NCBI GenBank assembly: GCA_038237625.1 | Contig: JBBRYM010000001.1 | Coordinates: 1 to 64,000, forward strand | DNA length: 64,000 bases | Source: JAWVFM01 sp038237625 | GTDB lineage: Bacteria; Actinomycetota; Thermoleophilia; Solirubrobacterales; 70-9 | Direction: 5' to 3' | Shown here: one piece after another, positions 24,090 through 35,469 of the stretch | Numbering within the stretch: the first letter of the stretch is position 1 | Layout of the letters: every line of letters begins with the position of its first letter | Program-made: the position numbers and the translations under genes | The notes under the pieces: generated by a model | Seen by the model: only the letters and a program-made list of their open reading frames with translations | What the model was told of the DNA's origin: nothing | Databases searched by the model: none

Positions 24090-25130
24090 TCAGCCCGCTC
24101 GGCGCTCGGCTTCGTCGGCCGCCTCGGCGAGGCGAACGACGATCTTCGCGAACTCCTCGAAGCCCTCGTCGGTCTTCCCGTACTGGCCGGACGCGTAGCG
24201 GGCGTAGACCCCCTCGAGGATGATTGCGAGCTTCCAGAGACCGAGGGCGACGTAGTAGTCGATCTGCGCCAGGTCGCGTCCCGAGCGCTGCTCGTAGCGG
24301 TCGCGAAGCTCCCCGCGCCTCGGAAACCCGGCGGCCGTGGTGGGCGCCTCGAAGAGCGGGATGAACTCATCCCCCTCCTCGGACCAGTAGACGAGCAGCA
24401 GCCCGACGTCGGCGAGCGGGTCTCCCAGCGTGCAGAGCTCCCAATCGACCACCGCCGCGACGTCTCCGGACGACGTCAGGATCATGTTGTCGAGGCGGTA
24501 GTCGCCGTGGACGATCGTCGCGGGCCCCTGCTCGGGGATGCGGGCGGCCAGGCGGTCGTGGACGTCCTCGACCAGCGGAATCTCCCGCGTCTTCGACTTC
24601 TCCCACTGCCCCTGCCAGCGGCGCAGCTGGCGCGCGACGTAGTCCTCCTTGCGGGCCAAATCGCCAAGCCCGATTTGATCCGGGTCGACCTCGTGGATCG
24701 CGAGGAGGGTGTCGACCACTCGCTCGCCGATCGCTCGCCGGTCCTCTTGCGATGGAAAGGCCTCCTCCGCCTCGGCACGGGTGCGCAGGATCGGTCCGTC
24801 GACGAATCCCATCACGTAGAACGGGTCGCCGTTGACGCTCTCGTCCTCGCATAGGCCCATCGCCGGGGGGACCGGAACGTCGGTGGGAGTCAGCGCGGCG
24901 ATGATCCGGTGCTCGCGCGCCATGTCGTGAGCGGAGGCCAGGCGCTTGCCCAGCGGCGGGCGCCGAAGGGCCCAGCGATGGCCGACGGCGTCGGCGACTC
25001 CGTAGGTGATGTTCGACCGCCCTCCGGAGATCCGCTCGAAGCTCAGGGGAAGCTCGACGCCTGGAACATTGGCGGCGAACCACGCCTCCACCCCATCCGC
25101 ATCGATACCGTCCGGCGCCCGGTCGTTCAA
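24090..25130 (-). CDS. APH-fold phosphotransferase (ACAD10-associated type)
   Basis: A 346-residue aminoglycoside-phosphotransferase-fold kinase. It has ISGGRSNITYGV (nucleotide loop), WALRRPP, the catalytic HGDYRLDNMI (HxDxxxxN) and the metal-binding VVDWELCTLGDPLADVGLLL. Relatives fused or adjacent to acyl-CoA dehydrogenases phosphorylate 4-hydroxyacyl-CoA so it can enter beta-oxidation, which fits the neighbouring dehydrogenase. TTG 25130 avoids overlap with the divergent HAD gene; ATG 25181 is an alternative that overlaps it by 37 bp. Confidence 0.85.
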   Translation of the reverse strand: MNDRAPDGIDADGVEAWFAANVPGVELPLSFERISGGRSNITYGVADAVGHRWALRRPPLGKRLASAHDMAREHRIIAALTPTDVPVPPAMGLCEDESVNGDPFYVMGFVDGPILRTRAEAEEAFPSQEDRRAIGERVVDTLLAIHEVDPDQIGLGDLARKEDYVARQLRRWQGQWEKSKTREIPLVEDVHDRLAARIPEQGPATIVHGDYRLDNMILTSSGDVAAVVDWELCTLGDPLADVGLLLVYWSEEGDEFIPLFEAPTTAAGFPRRGELRDRYEQRSGRDLAQIDYYVALGLWKLAIILEGVYARYASGQYGKTDEGFEEFAKIVVRLAEAADEAERRAG

Positions 25131-25144
25131 GGTCGGCGGAGCAT

Positions 25145-25777
25145 ATGGGCACTGACAACACCGACAACGGGCTGAGCACACTGATCGTCGATTTCGGCGG
25201 GGTGCTGACTACGTCGATCTGGGCGGCGTTCTCGGCTTTCTGCGAAACCGAGGGATTGGAGCCGGATGCCGTACGAGAGCTCTTCCGCGGAAGCCGCGAA
25301 GCGCTGGCACTTTTGCGCGGCCTCGAGACCGGAGACGTGAGCGAGGAGAAGTTCGAGCCGGCATTCGGCGAGCTTCTGGGCCTCGCTTCGCACGAGGGCC
25401 TGATCGACCGCCTTTTCGCCGGGCTGGGGCCCGACGAGGCGATGGTGCAAGCTGTGGGCGCGGCCCGCGCCGCCGGCATCCCCACCGGGCTCATCTCCAA
25501 CTCGTGGGGCCTCGGGATCTACGACCGCGCGCCGATGGACCTCTTCGACGCCACCGTCATCTCCGGCGACGTCGGCCTGCACAAGCCCCAGCCGGCGATC
25601 TACCTGCTGGCGTGCGAGCGCCTGGGCACCGAGCCCGGCGAATGCGTGTTCGTCGACGATCTCGCCGAGAACGTCGCCGGAGCCGAGGCGGTGGGCATGA
25701 CCGGAGTCCGCCACCGCGATGCGGCCGAGACCGTGCCACGGCTCGAGGAGCTCCTGGGCGTCGTCCTCACCCGCTGA
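25145..25777 (+). CDS. HAD-superfamily hydrolase (IA)
   Basis: A 210-residue haloacid-dehalogenase-like phosphatase. Motif I is VDFGGVLT with the nucleophilic Asp but Gly instead of the usual second Asp. Motif II is TGLISNSWG, and motif III/IV is KPQPAIYLLACERLG...CVFVDDLAENVAGAEAVGM. The missing second Asp occurs in epoxide-hydrolase/ACAD10-type HADs. Next to the APH-like kinase and acyl-CoA dehydrogenase, the three genes reproduce the HAD-APH-ACAD domains of eukaryotic ACAD10, which supports a shared role in hydroxy-fatty-acid breakdown. Confidence 0.85.
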   Translation: MGTDNTDNGLSTLIVDFGGVLTTSIWAAFSAFCETEGLEPDAVRELFRGSREALALLRGLETGDVSEEKFEPAFGELLGLASHEGLIDRLFAGLGPDEAMVQAVGAARAAGIPTGLISNSWGLGIYDRAPMDLFDATVISGDVGLHKPQPAIYLLACERLGTEPGECVFVDDLAENVAGAEAVGMTGVRHRDAAETVPRLEELLGVVLTR

Positions 25778-25819
25778 ACGTCCCGCGTCCCGGCTCAGGA
25801 GCGGGCATGTGGGACGTTC
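25776..25819. terminator. Bidirectional inverted repeat between convergent genes
   Basis: GAACGTCCC (25776-25784) and GGGACGTTC (25811-25819) pair perfectly, with an inner partial stem (CCCGG...CGGG) in the loop. It covers the stop of the HAD gene and ends before the stop of the convergent transporter, so a two-way terminator is likely, although T-runs are short. Confidence 0.55.
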
Positions 25820-25825
25820 GGCGGG

Positions 25826-26731
25826 TTAGGAGCCGGCGGCCAGCGCGGCGATGCCCGCGAGCGCCACGACGAAGCCCGCCTGGCGCAGCCGGTTGAACCG
25901 CTCGCCCAGCACGATCCGTGCCAGGAGCACGGTCACCGCCGAGTACATCGAGCCGGCGACCGAGACGAGCGAAAGCAGTCCGCGGTGCGTGGCAAGGGCG
26001 AACAGCGAGTTGGCGAGAATGTCGCAGAGGCCGATGGCTGTCAGGGCGGGCAGGCGCGAGCGCTCCAGCGGCAGCCGCGGGCGAACCCACGCCGCCGCGA
26101 TCACCAAGGTGCCGACTCCGCCGGCGCGGGCGCCGACGACGGTCCAGGCCGGGTTCGCCGGCGCCGAGAGGTCAAGGCCCCAGAAGAAGAGCCCGAAACC
26201 CACTCCGGCAACGGCCGCGAGGCCGACCGATTTGGTGTTGGCCGAGCGCCATTCGGGGCCTGTTTCGTGAGGGGCTTGAGCCCCGAAAGCAGCATGTAAG
26301 GGCGCCGAAGGCGTCCGCAAGTTCCTCGGTTCCCGGGCGACGAGGAGGGCGCCGGCAAATGCCAGGAGCGCGCCCACGGCCTGCAGGCCCGAGGGCGAGT
26401 CACCGCCGGCGATACCGGCTCCCACCGGAACCGCGATTCCGAGGGCGCCGATGGTCGCGACCACCGACACCGACCCCAGCGCCATCGCCCGGTAGAACGC
26501 TCCCAGGGCAAGGACCCCGACCGAACCGGCGCCGACCGCGTAGGCCACGTCGCTCGCCGAGAGCGGGTCTCCGCCGAAGCCGAGTGCGACCGCGAGCGCC
26601 AGCACCAGGCCGACCGGCTGCGTCACCAGCAGGACGCCGAGCGCCGAGGCGCGCCGGGTCTGAAGCCCGCCGAGGAAGTCCGAGACCCCCCAGGCAAGGC
26701 TCGACCCCAGGGCCAGGGCTATGCCGAGCAC
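25826..26731 (-). CDS. EamA/DMT-family transporter
   Basis: A 301-residue protein with ten predicted helices in two EamA repeats: SSLAWGVSDFLGGLQTRRAS...GAFYRAMALGSVSVVA, then FGLFFWGLDLS...LARIVLGERFNRLRQAGF. It probably exports or imports a small metabolite of unknown identity. GTG 26731 overlaps the upstream gene's stop by 13 bp, so the two are co-transcribed. A charged linker near residues 135-165 separates the repeats. Confidence 0.85.
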   Translation of the reverse strand: MLGIALALGSSLAWGVSDFLGGLQTRRASALGVLLVTQPVGLVLALAVALGFGGDPLSASDVAYAVGAGSVGVLALGAFYRAMALGSVSVVATIGALGIAVPVGAGIAGGDSPSGLQAVGALLAFAGALLVAREPRNLRTPSAPLHAAFGAQAPHETGPEWRSANTKSVGLAAVAGVGFGLFFWGLDLSAPANPAWTVVGARAGGVGTLVIAAAWVRPRLPLERSRLPALTAIGLCDILANSLFALATHRGLLSLVSVAGSMYSAVTVLLARIVLGERFNRLRQAGFVVALAGIAALAAGS

Positions 26732-28275
26732 GATTCGTCCCGGCGAAGGAGCCCGTCGAAGCTGAAGCGGGCGCTGAGGCTCACGGTCCCCGCACTGCGG
26801 GCGACGATCTGCGTCCAGTTGTCGCCCCACGCAGAAGCGGCCTGCTCCACGCAGGCATCGCCGCCGGTGACCTGCCAGTAGGGCGTGTAGTGGATTCGCG
26901 CGAGGTACGTCCCGGGCTCGCTCAGGCGGACGGTGAAGTCCGCCGGGCCGAGGTGGGTCAAGGTGGCAGTCCCCTTCGGGACGTCGGAAGCCTCGAGGCC
27001 CACCAGGGGCCGGGCACGGGCGACGCGGTAAAGGATCCAGTGCTCGCCACGCCACACCGGCCGCAGGTAAGGCACGCCTGACGCCACCAGCCGCGCTTCG
27101 TCCTGCGCCAGATAGTCGAAGTCGACGTCGGGCAGGGCGACGTAGCCGATGCCCTGATCGTCGAGCCAGCGGCGGTAGCTGGAGGGGGTGAGGTGGCCGC
27201 CCGTGAACAGATCGAAGTCGCCGGACTCGAGCTGGCGCAGCCAGCCGCGGGCGATCGGGTACTCGGGCGGCAGGTATGCGCTCTCCCACCGATCGCGGGT
27301 GGGCGGCACCTCGATGCGCGTCGGCTGCGGGGCTACGCGCTGCAGTTCGCTCACCAGGGGCGCGAAGTAAGAGGGATGAGCCGAGGGATCCCCCAGCGAG
27401 TCCGTGAAGTCGCGCACGGGCGCCACCCATTGCCAGTAGAGAAGCGGCACGGCGAGCACCGCGAGGACGCGGGGTCGCCTCCCCACTAGGACCAGGGCCA
27501 GCAGCGGGCCGCCGAGGAGCGCGCCGAGGCGCGCGGCATTCGCACCCACTGGGGTGTGGATGACGGCGACCGCGATGTTCAGGGCGAGGTAGATCAGGAT
27601 CCCGCGGCGCAGCCACCGCTCTTCGCGGGGCGCGAAGGCCAGCACCGCCAGGGCAAACAGCGGAACCGGCAGGAAGGCCGTCGTCGCGAATGGGAACCAC
27701 CCCGCTGTGGGAAAGGCGAGCGACATGACGCCGGCGACCGCAAACGCCGCGAGGGCGACGAGGGCGGCTGGGCGCCGGTGCTTCCCACTCGCCACAGCCA
27801 CGCCCGCGAGGACGGCGAACAGCGCGGCCACGGGGCTTGCCAGCGCAGTGAAGACGGCGAGCAAAGGCGCCAGTAAGCGCCGTTCGCGCTGCAGGGCAAG
27901 CATCGCGGCAAGCGCAAGAGCGAGGCCTATGGCGAAGGTGATCCGACCGGTGATCAGGTTGGTCACGGTGGCGGCGCCAAACCACCAGGTCGCCAGGCGG
28001 GCGCGGTCGCCATAGCGATGGCGCGCCAGCGCCCCGAAGCACCCGGCAGCGGCAACTGCGGCCAGGGCGCCGAGAACACGAGGGCCGAGCAGGGCCCCGA
28101 GGGGCGGGTAGATGACGCTGTACCCCGGGAGGTAGTGCCCGGCGTACCAGTAGTTGTTCCAGATCAGGAAGCCGTGGTCGGCAAAGAGGTTGGCGCGGAA
28201 GGTCTGCGCCGCGAGATCGGCGCTCGCCGGGCTGAGAATCAGGTAGGCGGCCGCCAGGACCGCTGCGGCGAGCAT
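26719..28275 (-). CDS. Polytopic membrane protein, glycosyltransferase-like
   Basis: A 518-residue protein. The first 300 residues form about nine hydrophobic segments with YSVIYPPLGALLG and ATVTNLITGRITFAIG between helices. The last 200 residues are soluble, with tryptophan- and tyrosine-rich strands (WRGEHWILYRVAR; YWQVTGGDACVEQAASAW). The overall plan is that of GT-C glycosyltransferases, but no catalytic motif was recognised. It precedes the EamA gene in an overlapping pair and is divergent from the flippase-like gene 17 bp away. Confidence 0.7.
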   Translation of the reverse strand: MLAAAVLAAAYLILSPASADLAAQTFRANLFADHGFLIWNNYWYAGHYLPGYSVIYPPLGALLGPRVLGALAAVAAAGCFGALARHRYGDRARLATWWFGAATVTNLITGRITFAIGLALALAAMLALQRERRLLAPLLAVFTALASPVAALFAVLAGVAVASGKHRRPAALVALAAFAVAGVMSLAFPTAGWFPFATTAFLPVPLFALAVLAFAPREERWLRRGILIYLALNIAVAVIHTPVGANAARLGALLGGPLLALVLVGRRPRVLAVLAVPLLYWQWVAPVRDFTDSLGDPSAHPSYFAPLVSELQRVAPQPTRIEVPPTRDRWESAYLPPEYPIARGWLRQLESGDFDLFTGGHLTPSSYRRWLDDQGIGYVALPDVDFDYLAQDEARLVASGVPYLRPVWRGEHWILYRVARARPLVGLEASDVPKGTATLTHLGPADFTVRLSEPGTYLARIHYTPYWQVTGGDACVEQAASAWGDNWTQIVARSAGTVSLSARFSFDGLLRRDESCSA

Positions 28276-28292
28276 CGACGGCGGATTACTTT

Positions 28293-29272
28293 ATGGCCGT
28301 GGCCTCGCTCGCAGCGCCCGACCTGAGCGGGAGCCTTCACCGATTCGGACACGCGGTCTCCGCATTCGCGGGCGCGCTCGCCGACATCGGCTGGGAATCG
28401 CTCGCGATCGCCCTCGCCCTCTCCCTCGTCATGCAGCTGATTCGCGGCCATGCATGGGCGAACGCGATCCGCGCTGCCTACCCCAGCGCGAAGATCGCCG
28501 AACGGCGAGTGGTCGGGTCGTTCCTCGTCGGTGCCGGTCTGAACGGCATCCTCCCCGCCCGCGGCGGCGACGCGATCAAGGTGATCCTCGCCAAGCGCAG
28601 CGTCGAGGGCTCCACGTATCCGACCATCATCTCGTCGTTCGCGGCCCTCTCGCCGTTCGACACGGGAGCCGGAATCGTGGTCCTCATCTACGCGCTGACC
28701 CAGGGCCTCTTGCCGAAGCCGCCCCAGCTTCCCCATCTTCCGGCCTTCGATATCTCCTTCTGGGCTCGCCATCCGCAGGCGCTCACGATTACGGCAGGCC
28801 TGCTGGGACTCGCCTTGGTCATCGGATTCGTGCTCCTCGCCCGGCGAGGCGAGGCGTTCTGGGATCGTGTCAAGCAGGGGCTCGCGATCCTCACCGACCC
28901 GCCGCGCTACCTGCGCGAGGTCGCAGCCTGGCAGCTCGTCGCGTGGTTGATTCGCTTCGCGACCTTCTGGCTGTTCCTCGATGCGTTCCACATCGGTGGC
29001 TCCATCCAGAACGTTTTGCTCGTGATGAGCGTGCTCGCCATCAGCGGGGCCCTGCCGTTCACGCCGGGCGGCGCCGGCTCCCAGCAGGCGCTCTTGGTCG
29101 CCACCCTCCACGGCGCGTCGCGCACCGCCGTCCTCTCCTACTCGGTGGGCCAGCAGATCGCGGTGACGACGTTCTCGGCGGCGGTCTCGTTCCTGACCCT
29201 CTTTACGGTCTTCCGGATCACCGACTGGCGCAAGTTGGTGCGCGACAGCAACCAGGAGCGGTCGGCGGAGGG

Positions 29273-29276
<4 letters not shown>
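28293..29276 (+). CDS. UPF0104 / LPG-synthase transmembrane family protein
   Basis: A 327-residue membrane protein with about eight helices. GAGLNGILPARGGDAIKVILA, with the family's PARGGD core, is near residue 80, and SGALPFTPGGAGSQQALLVA near residue 250. These match the membrane half of lysylphosphatidylglycerol synthases and the AglD-type flippase-like family. It probably moves or modifies polar lipids. The stop overlaps the convergent helicase stop by 4 bp. Confidence 0.85.
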
Positions 29277-30768
<1,492 letters not shown>

Positions 30769-30772
<4 letters not shown>

Positions 30773-31740
30773 GAATCACCTGCAGCGACGCCACCGGCGG
30801 GGTTCAAAAGCAGCTTGCCCTCAGTCGTGCGGGCCCGCAGCTCCTCGTGCGCCCGGCGCGCCTCGGAGAGCGGGTAAACGCCGCCGATCACGACCTCGAG
30901 CTCTCCCGAGGCGGTGAGCTCGAGAAGCTCCGCGATGCCGGAGCGCAGGAGCTCGGGCTTGCGGAAGAGGTGGATGAGCCAGAAGCCGACGACCGAGCGG
31001 CCGGTGCGCATCAGGTCGGCGTTGCGGACTTCGTTGGTGATCCCGGACGCGATCCCGAAGCTCACCAGCCGGCCGAAGGGAGCAAGCGCCGCCAGGCAGG
31101 CATCGAAGGCAGGCCCGCCTGACATCTCGAGGACGACGTCGACGGGATCGCCGTCGTTGGCTTCGAGGATCGCCGCCTTCAAGTCGTCGGAGCGCGAGTC
31201 GATCGCCGCGTCCGCTCCCAGGCGCTTCACCAGCTCCCGCTTGGAGTCGGTCGAGGCCATCCCGATCACACGGCCCGCCCCGAGGCGCTTCGCCAGTTGC
31301 ACGGCGAGGGATCCTGTGCCCCCCGCGGCGGCCTGGATCACGACCGACTCGCCCGCTTCGAGGCGCGCCGAGGTGCGAAGCAGGGTAAGCGCGGTGAGCC
31401 CCTGGAGCAGCAGGCCCGCCGCCTGGTCGTCTGAGACGGCGTCGGGGATCGGAACGAGCGCCGCCTCGTTCACCGCCACGCGCTGGGCATAGCCCCCGCT
31501 CGCCAGCAGTGCCGCGACCCTGCGCCCGGAGGGGTCGGTGCCCGCGACCTCACCGCCGGGAACGAGCGGCAGGCTTTGCTTCGCCAGATAGTCGTCGCGG
31601 ATGGCGTGGGTGTCGGCGAAGTTGACGCCCGAGCGGGCGACGTCGACCAGGACCTCGCCGTTCCCAGGCACGGGATCGGGCAGCTCGACTAGCTCCATCT
31701 GCTCGGGGCCGCCGAATTCGGTGATCTGTATGGCCTTCAT
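30769..31740 (-). CDS. Zinc-independent quinone oxidoreductase (MDR family)
   Basis: A 323-residue medium-chain reductase. MKAIQITEFGGPEQM begins the GroES-like domain, and VNFADTHAIR with PLVPGGEVAGTDPSG form the substrate side. VVIQAAAGGTGSLAVQLAKRLGAGRVIG is the NADPH-binding site. The zinc-binding cysteines are absent, as in QOR. It probably reduces quinones or enones with NADPH. It overlaps the helicase start by 4 bp (ATGA), so the two are coupled despite different functions. Confidence 0.88.
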
Positions 31741-31840
31741 AGGTTGTTGGTGAGGAACTCTGTTCCGAAAGCAGCTGGTCAGGACGGCGAAGCCGCCCGC
31801 AATTGGTCCCGGGGAGCTTAGGGACGCGGCGCCGGATTTC

Positions 31841-33712
31841 TCATGCGGCTCCGTCGGCGCGGGCTCGCATCTCGCTGAGCACGGCGGATGCGCCCTCGCG
31901 CTCGCCCGCCTCCTCGTCGGCGATGACATGGGCCACGGCGTTGATCAGGGCGAGGTGGGTGAAGGCCTGGGGGAAGTTGCCAAGATGCCGGCCGCTCGCA
32001 GCGTCGATCTCCTCGGCGTAAAGGCCGAGCGGTCCTGCAAGCCCGAGCAGCCGTCCGCAGAGCTCCCGCGCCCGCCATCGCTCGCCGATCTCCGACAGGG
32101 CGGAGGCAAGCCAGAACGAGCAGATCGTGAAGGTTCCCTCGGGCTCAGCCGAGACCCCATCGTCGGTCTGCTCCGGGCGGTAGCGCAGGACGAGGCCGTG
32201 CTCGGTGAGGTCGTCGGCGACGGCAATGACCGTGGTGCGGACCCGATCGTCGTCGGCGGGCAGGAAGCGCACGAGAGGGACGAGCAGCGTCGAGGCGTCG
32301 AGGGCGTCGGTGTCGTAATGCTGGCGAAACGCGCCGCGCGCGGAGACGCCCCGGCCGAGGATCTCCGTGCGCGCGGCATCGGCCTCTTGCCGCCAGCGCT
32401 CGGCGAGACCGGCCTCGCCGTTCGTTTCGGCCATGCGCGCGCCGCGATCAAGCGCGACCCATGCCATCAGCTTCGATGAGACGTAATGGCGCGGCTCGCC
32501 GCGAGCCTCCCAGATGCCCTGGTCGGGCTTGCGCCACGTCTGCATCGCGCCCTCGACCTGGTCCTCCACGATCGGCCAGAGCCCGTCGGGAAGTCCGTCG
32601 CGGATCTTGGAGTGGACGTACACCGAGTCCAGGAAGGCGCCGTAGACGTCGTTCTGGCGCTGATCCACCGCGGCGTTGCCGACCCGGACTGGCCTTGCGC
32701 CTCCATAACCGGCCAGGTGATCCAGCGTGCGTTCCGGAATCTCGGTCTCGCCGCCGATCCCGAACATGATCTGCGGGTCCGGCCCGGCGCCCTCGAACAG
32801 CCCGGCGAGGAACTCCATGAAGTCGCGAGCCTCGTGGTCGAAGCCGAGGACGTGCATCGCCCACAGCGAGAAAGTCGCGTCGCGAACCCATGTGTAGCGG
32901 TAGTCCCAGTTGCGCGAGCCCCCGGGCGTCTCGGGCAGCGAGGTCGTCGCCGCTGCGAGCAGGGCGCCGGTGGGGCGGTAGGAGAGGCCCTTCAGTGCCA
33001 GCGCCGAGCGCTGGAGGTGACCCGTCAGCTCATGGTCGGGGAATCTCCCACCCTGCACCCAACTGCGCCAGAACCGGGACGTCTCTTCGATTGCCTCCCA
33101 GGCCTCATCCGTGCTGGCAGGGGGCTCCTCGGCTCCCCACCAAAGGCAGCAGAAGCAGCTCTCGCCCTGCGCGAGCTCGCGTCGCGCCGTGACAACCGCC
33201 CCATCGAGCTCGAGCTCAAGGTCGCCGGTAAGCCGCAGCTCGACGCCGCCGGCCTCAGCGCGCATCATCTGGCCGTCCTCGGCCCAAGCGGCTGCTTGTG
33301 CTCCGTAGCGAAAGCGCGGCTCGCACCGCAGGTCGACACGAGCGTGACCCTCAAGGCAACGTGCCACACGCACCAGCATGTGCTGTGCAATGCAGTCGGA
33401 GGGCTCATCGGGATCGGCGACGACGATTAGCGCATCGCGGACCGCAAGCCAGCCGTCTGAGCCCATCCAGTCCGACCCGATGACGTTCGTGCCCGGCAGG
33501 TAGCGCCGCCCGATCGGCGCGCGCACCCTCTGCGGCCCGAAGCGAAAGCCGCCCGCGCCGCGGTCGAGAATCGCGCCGAAGACGCTGGGCGAGTCGAAGC
33601 GCGGTAGGCAGAGCCACTCCAGGGTCCCGTCGGGGCTGACCAGGGCAGCCGTCTCACAGTCCGAGAGGAACCCGTAGTCGGCGATTGGCGGGAAGCCGTG
33701 GGCAGGGTCCAT
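31841..33712 (-). CDS. GH15 glucoamylase/trehalase
   Basis: A 623-residue glycoside hydrolase. The start (PPIADYGFLSDCETAALVSPDGTLEWLCLPRFDSPS) is the GH15 N-terminal signature. GGSRNWDYRYTWVRDA supplies substrate-binding residues, and DQGIWEARGEPRHYVSSKLMAWVALDR carries the catalytic acid. YAEEIDAASGRHLGNFPQAFTHLALINA holds the second Glu. Actinobacterial members are mostly trehalases or maltose/isomaltose glucoamylases. No signal peptide is seen, so it acts in the cytoplasm on storage sugars. It is divergent from the SDR gene 21 bp away. Confidence 0.92.
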   Translation of the reverse strand: MDPAHGFPPIADYGFLSDCETAALVSPDGTLEWLCLPRFDSPSVFGAILDRGAGGFRFGPQRVRAPIGRRYLPGTNVIGSDWMGSDGWLAVRDALIVVADPDEPSDCIAQHMLVRVARCLEGHARVDLRCEPRFRYGAQAAAWAEDGQMMRAEAGGVELRLTGDLELELDGAVVTARRELAQGESCFCCLWWGAEEPPASTDEAWEAIEETSRFWRSWVQGGRFPDHELTGHLQRSALALKGLSYRPTGALLAAATTSLPETPGGSRNWDYRYTWVRDATFSLWAMHVLGFDHEARDFMEFLAGLFEGAGPDPQIMFGIGGETEIPERTLDHLAGYGGARPVRVGNAAVDQRQNDVYGAFLDSVYVHSKIRDGLPDGLWPIVEDQVEGAMQTWRKPDQGIWEARGEPRHYVSSKLMAWVALDRGARMAETNGEAGLAERWRQEADAARTEILGRGVSARGAFRQHYDTDALDASTLLVPLVRFLPADDDRVRTTVIAVADDLTEHGLVLRYRPEQTDDGVSAEPEGTFTICSFWLASALSEIGERWRARELCGRLLGLAGPLGLYAEEIDAASGRHLGNFPQAFTHLALINAVAHVIADEEAGEREGASAVLSEMRARADGAA

Positions 33713-33733
33713 CCTCCATAGGATGCCCGTCCG

Positions 33734-34555
33734 ATGACATCGCCCGCAGACCCGTTCGCAGAATTTTCTCTACATCCGCAGCCAGCCCGGCTCCTCGATG
33801 GGCGCCGCGCCCTGGTGACGGGCGGCGACTCTGGCATCGGCCAGGGGATCGCCTATGAGCTGGCCGCGCACGGCGCCGCGGTCGCCATCAACCACGTCGG
33901 CGGTGGTGAGGTTGCCGGCGAGATGGCAGCACGAATCGCGGCGGCAGGCGGTCATGCGATTGCCGTTCCGATGGACGTCACCGCCGAGGAGCAGGTCGCC
34001 GCGGCGTTTGCCTCCACGCGTGAGGCATTCGGCGGCTTCGACCTTCTCGTCAACAACGCCGGGGTCGAGAAGCCCTTTGCCCTTGTGGACATGCCCCTCG
34101 CCGAATGGCAGAAGGTGATCGACGTGAACCTCACCGGCGCGTTCCTTTGTGCACGCGAGGCGGCGCGCGCGATGCTGGCCGAAGGCGTGCGCGGCGCGAT
34201 CGTGAACATCTCCTCGGTTCACGAGGTGATCCCCTGGGAGCGCTTCTCCCACTACTGCGCCTCGAAGGGCGGCGAAAAGCTCTTCGCGGAGTCCATCGCG
34301 CGCGAGCTCGCCCCCCACGGAATCCGCGTCGTCAACGTCGCGCCGGGGGCAATCGCCACGCCCATCAACGCCGACGTGCTCGCCGACCCGGCCCAGAAGC
34401 AGGCGGTGGTCGACGAGATCCCATACGCGCGCTGGGGCGAGGTGGCCGACGTCGCCCGCGCCGTTGCGTGGATCGCCTCCGAGCAGGCGGACTACGTCGT
34501 CGGCTCGACCCTCTTCGTCGACGGCGGCATGACCCTCTATCCCAAGTTCACCTGA
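33734..34555 (+). CDS. SDR oxidoreductase (glucose 1-dehydrogenase-like)
   Basis: A 273-residue classical short-chain dehydrogenase. RRALVTGGDSGIGQGIAYELA is the cofactor glycine motif, LLVNNAGVEKPF is NNAG, and NISSVHEVIPWERFSHYCASKGG holds the Ser and YxxxK pair. SVHE...W around the active site is typical of bacterial glucose/gluconate dehydrogenase-like SDRs. The stop overlaps the next gene's start (TGATG), pairing it with a sugar kinase. Confidence 0.88.
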   Translation: MTSPADPFAEFSLHPQPARLLDGRRALVTGGDSGIGQGIAYELAAHGAAVAINHVGGGEVAGEMAARIAAAGGHAIAVPMDVTAEEQVAAAFASTREAFGGFDLLVNNAGVEKPFALVDMPLAEWQKVIDVNLTGAFLCAREAARAMLAEGVRGAIVNISSVHEVIPWERFSHYCASKGGEKLFAESIARELAPHGIRVVNVAPGAIATPINADVLADPAQKQAVVDEIPYARWGEVADVARAVAWIASEQADYVVGSTLFVDGGMTLYPKFT

Positions 34556-35469
34556 TGTCGCTCACCGTCGTCGGGTCCATCGCCTTCGACTCCGTGCGCA
34601 CTCCGTTCGGCGAGCGCGAGCGCATGCTCGGCGGCTCAGCCGTGCATTTCGCCCTGGCGGCCGCGTTCTTCACGGATGTCCACGTCGTCGGCCCGGTGGG
34701 CGATGACTTCGGCACCGAGCCGATCGAACTTCTGCGCTCCCGGGGGGTCGACGTCGACGGGATCGAGCGCGTGGCCGGCGGCCAGACCTTCTTCTGGCGC
34801 GGTCACTACGAGCACGACCTGAACGTCGCCCACACCGACGAGACGCAACTCGGGGTCTTCGGCGAGTTCGAGCCGAAGCTCTCCGAGGCCTCACGCGGGG
34901 CATCCACTCTCTTCCTCGGGAACATCCAGCCCGACCTTCAACGCGCCGTCCGGGCCGAGTGCCCCGAGGTCGGCTTTGCCGCCCTGGACTCGATGAACCT
35001 GTGGATCGAGACCGCTCGAGAGTCCCTGGCGGCGGCGATTGCCGACGTGGACTGCGTGCTTTTGAACGACGCCGAGATCCGGATGCTGACCGAAGAGCCC
35101 AACCTCACCCGAGCCGCTCGGGCGCTGATGAAGATGGGACCCTCGATCGTGGTCGCCAAGCGCGGCGAGTACGGCGCCGCTCTCTTCGGCCCGGAAGAGT
35201 CGTTCGTGCTGCCCGCCCTGCTCCTCGAGGAGGTGCGCGATCCCACGGGCGCCGGCGACAGCTTCGCGGGTGGCTTCCTGGGCTATCTGGACTCGCTCGA
35301 CAGCGTCAGCCTGGACGCCGCGTCGCTGCGGCGGGCGATGGCCTATGGGACGGTGATCGCCTCCTTCAACGTCGAGGAGTTCGGGACCGAGCGCGTGGCC
35401 GCGCTGGAGCGTGAGGAGCTCGACGCCCGCTACGAGGCGCTCTGCGCGCTCACCCGCGTCGACCGCTAG
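34555..35469 (+). CDS. PfkB family sugar kinase
   Basis: A 304-residue ribokinase-like kinase. The N-terminal MLGGSAVHFALAAAFF has the substrate GG, and the C-terminal signature RDPTGAGDSFAGGFLGYL near residue 235 holds the catalytic Asp. NDAEIRMLTEEPN is also typical. The SLTVVGSIAFDSVRTPFGE start resembles the adenosine-kinase-like subgroup. The substrate is unknown. It is translationally coupled to the SDR. Confidence 0.88.
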   Translation: MSLTVVGSIAFDSVRTPFGERERMLGGSAVHFALAAAFFTDVHVVGPVGDDFGTEPIELLRSRGVDVDGIERVAGGQTFFWRGHYEHDLNVAHTDETQLGVFGEFEPKLSEASRGASTLFLGNIQPDLQRAVRAECPEVGFAALDSMNLWIETARESLAAAIADVDCVLLNDAEIRMLTEEPNLTRAARALMKMGPSIVVAKRGEYGAALFGPEESFVLPALLLEEVRDPTGAGDSFAGGFLGYLDSLDSVSLDAASLRRAMAYGTVIASFNVEEFGTERVAALEREELDARYEALCALTRVDR

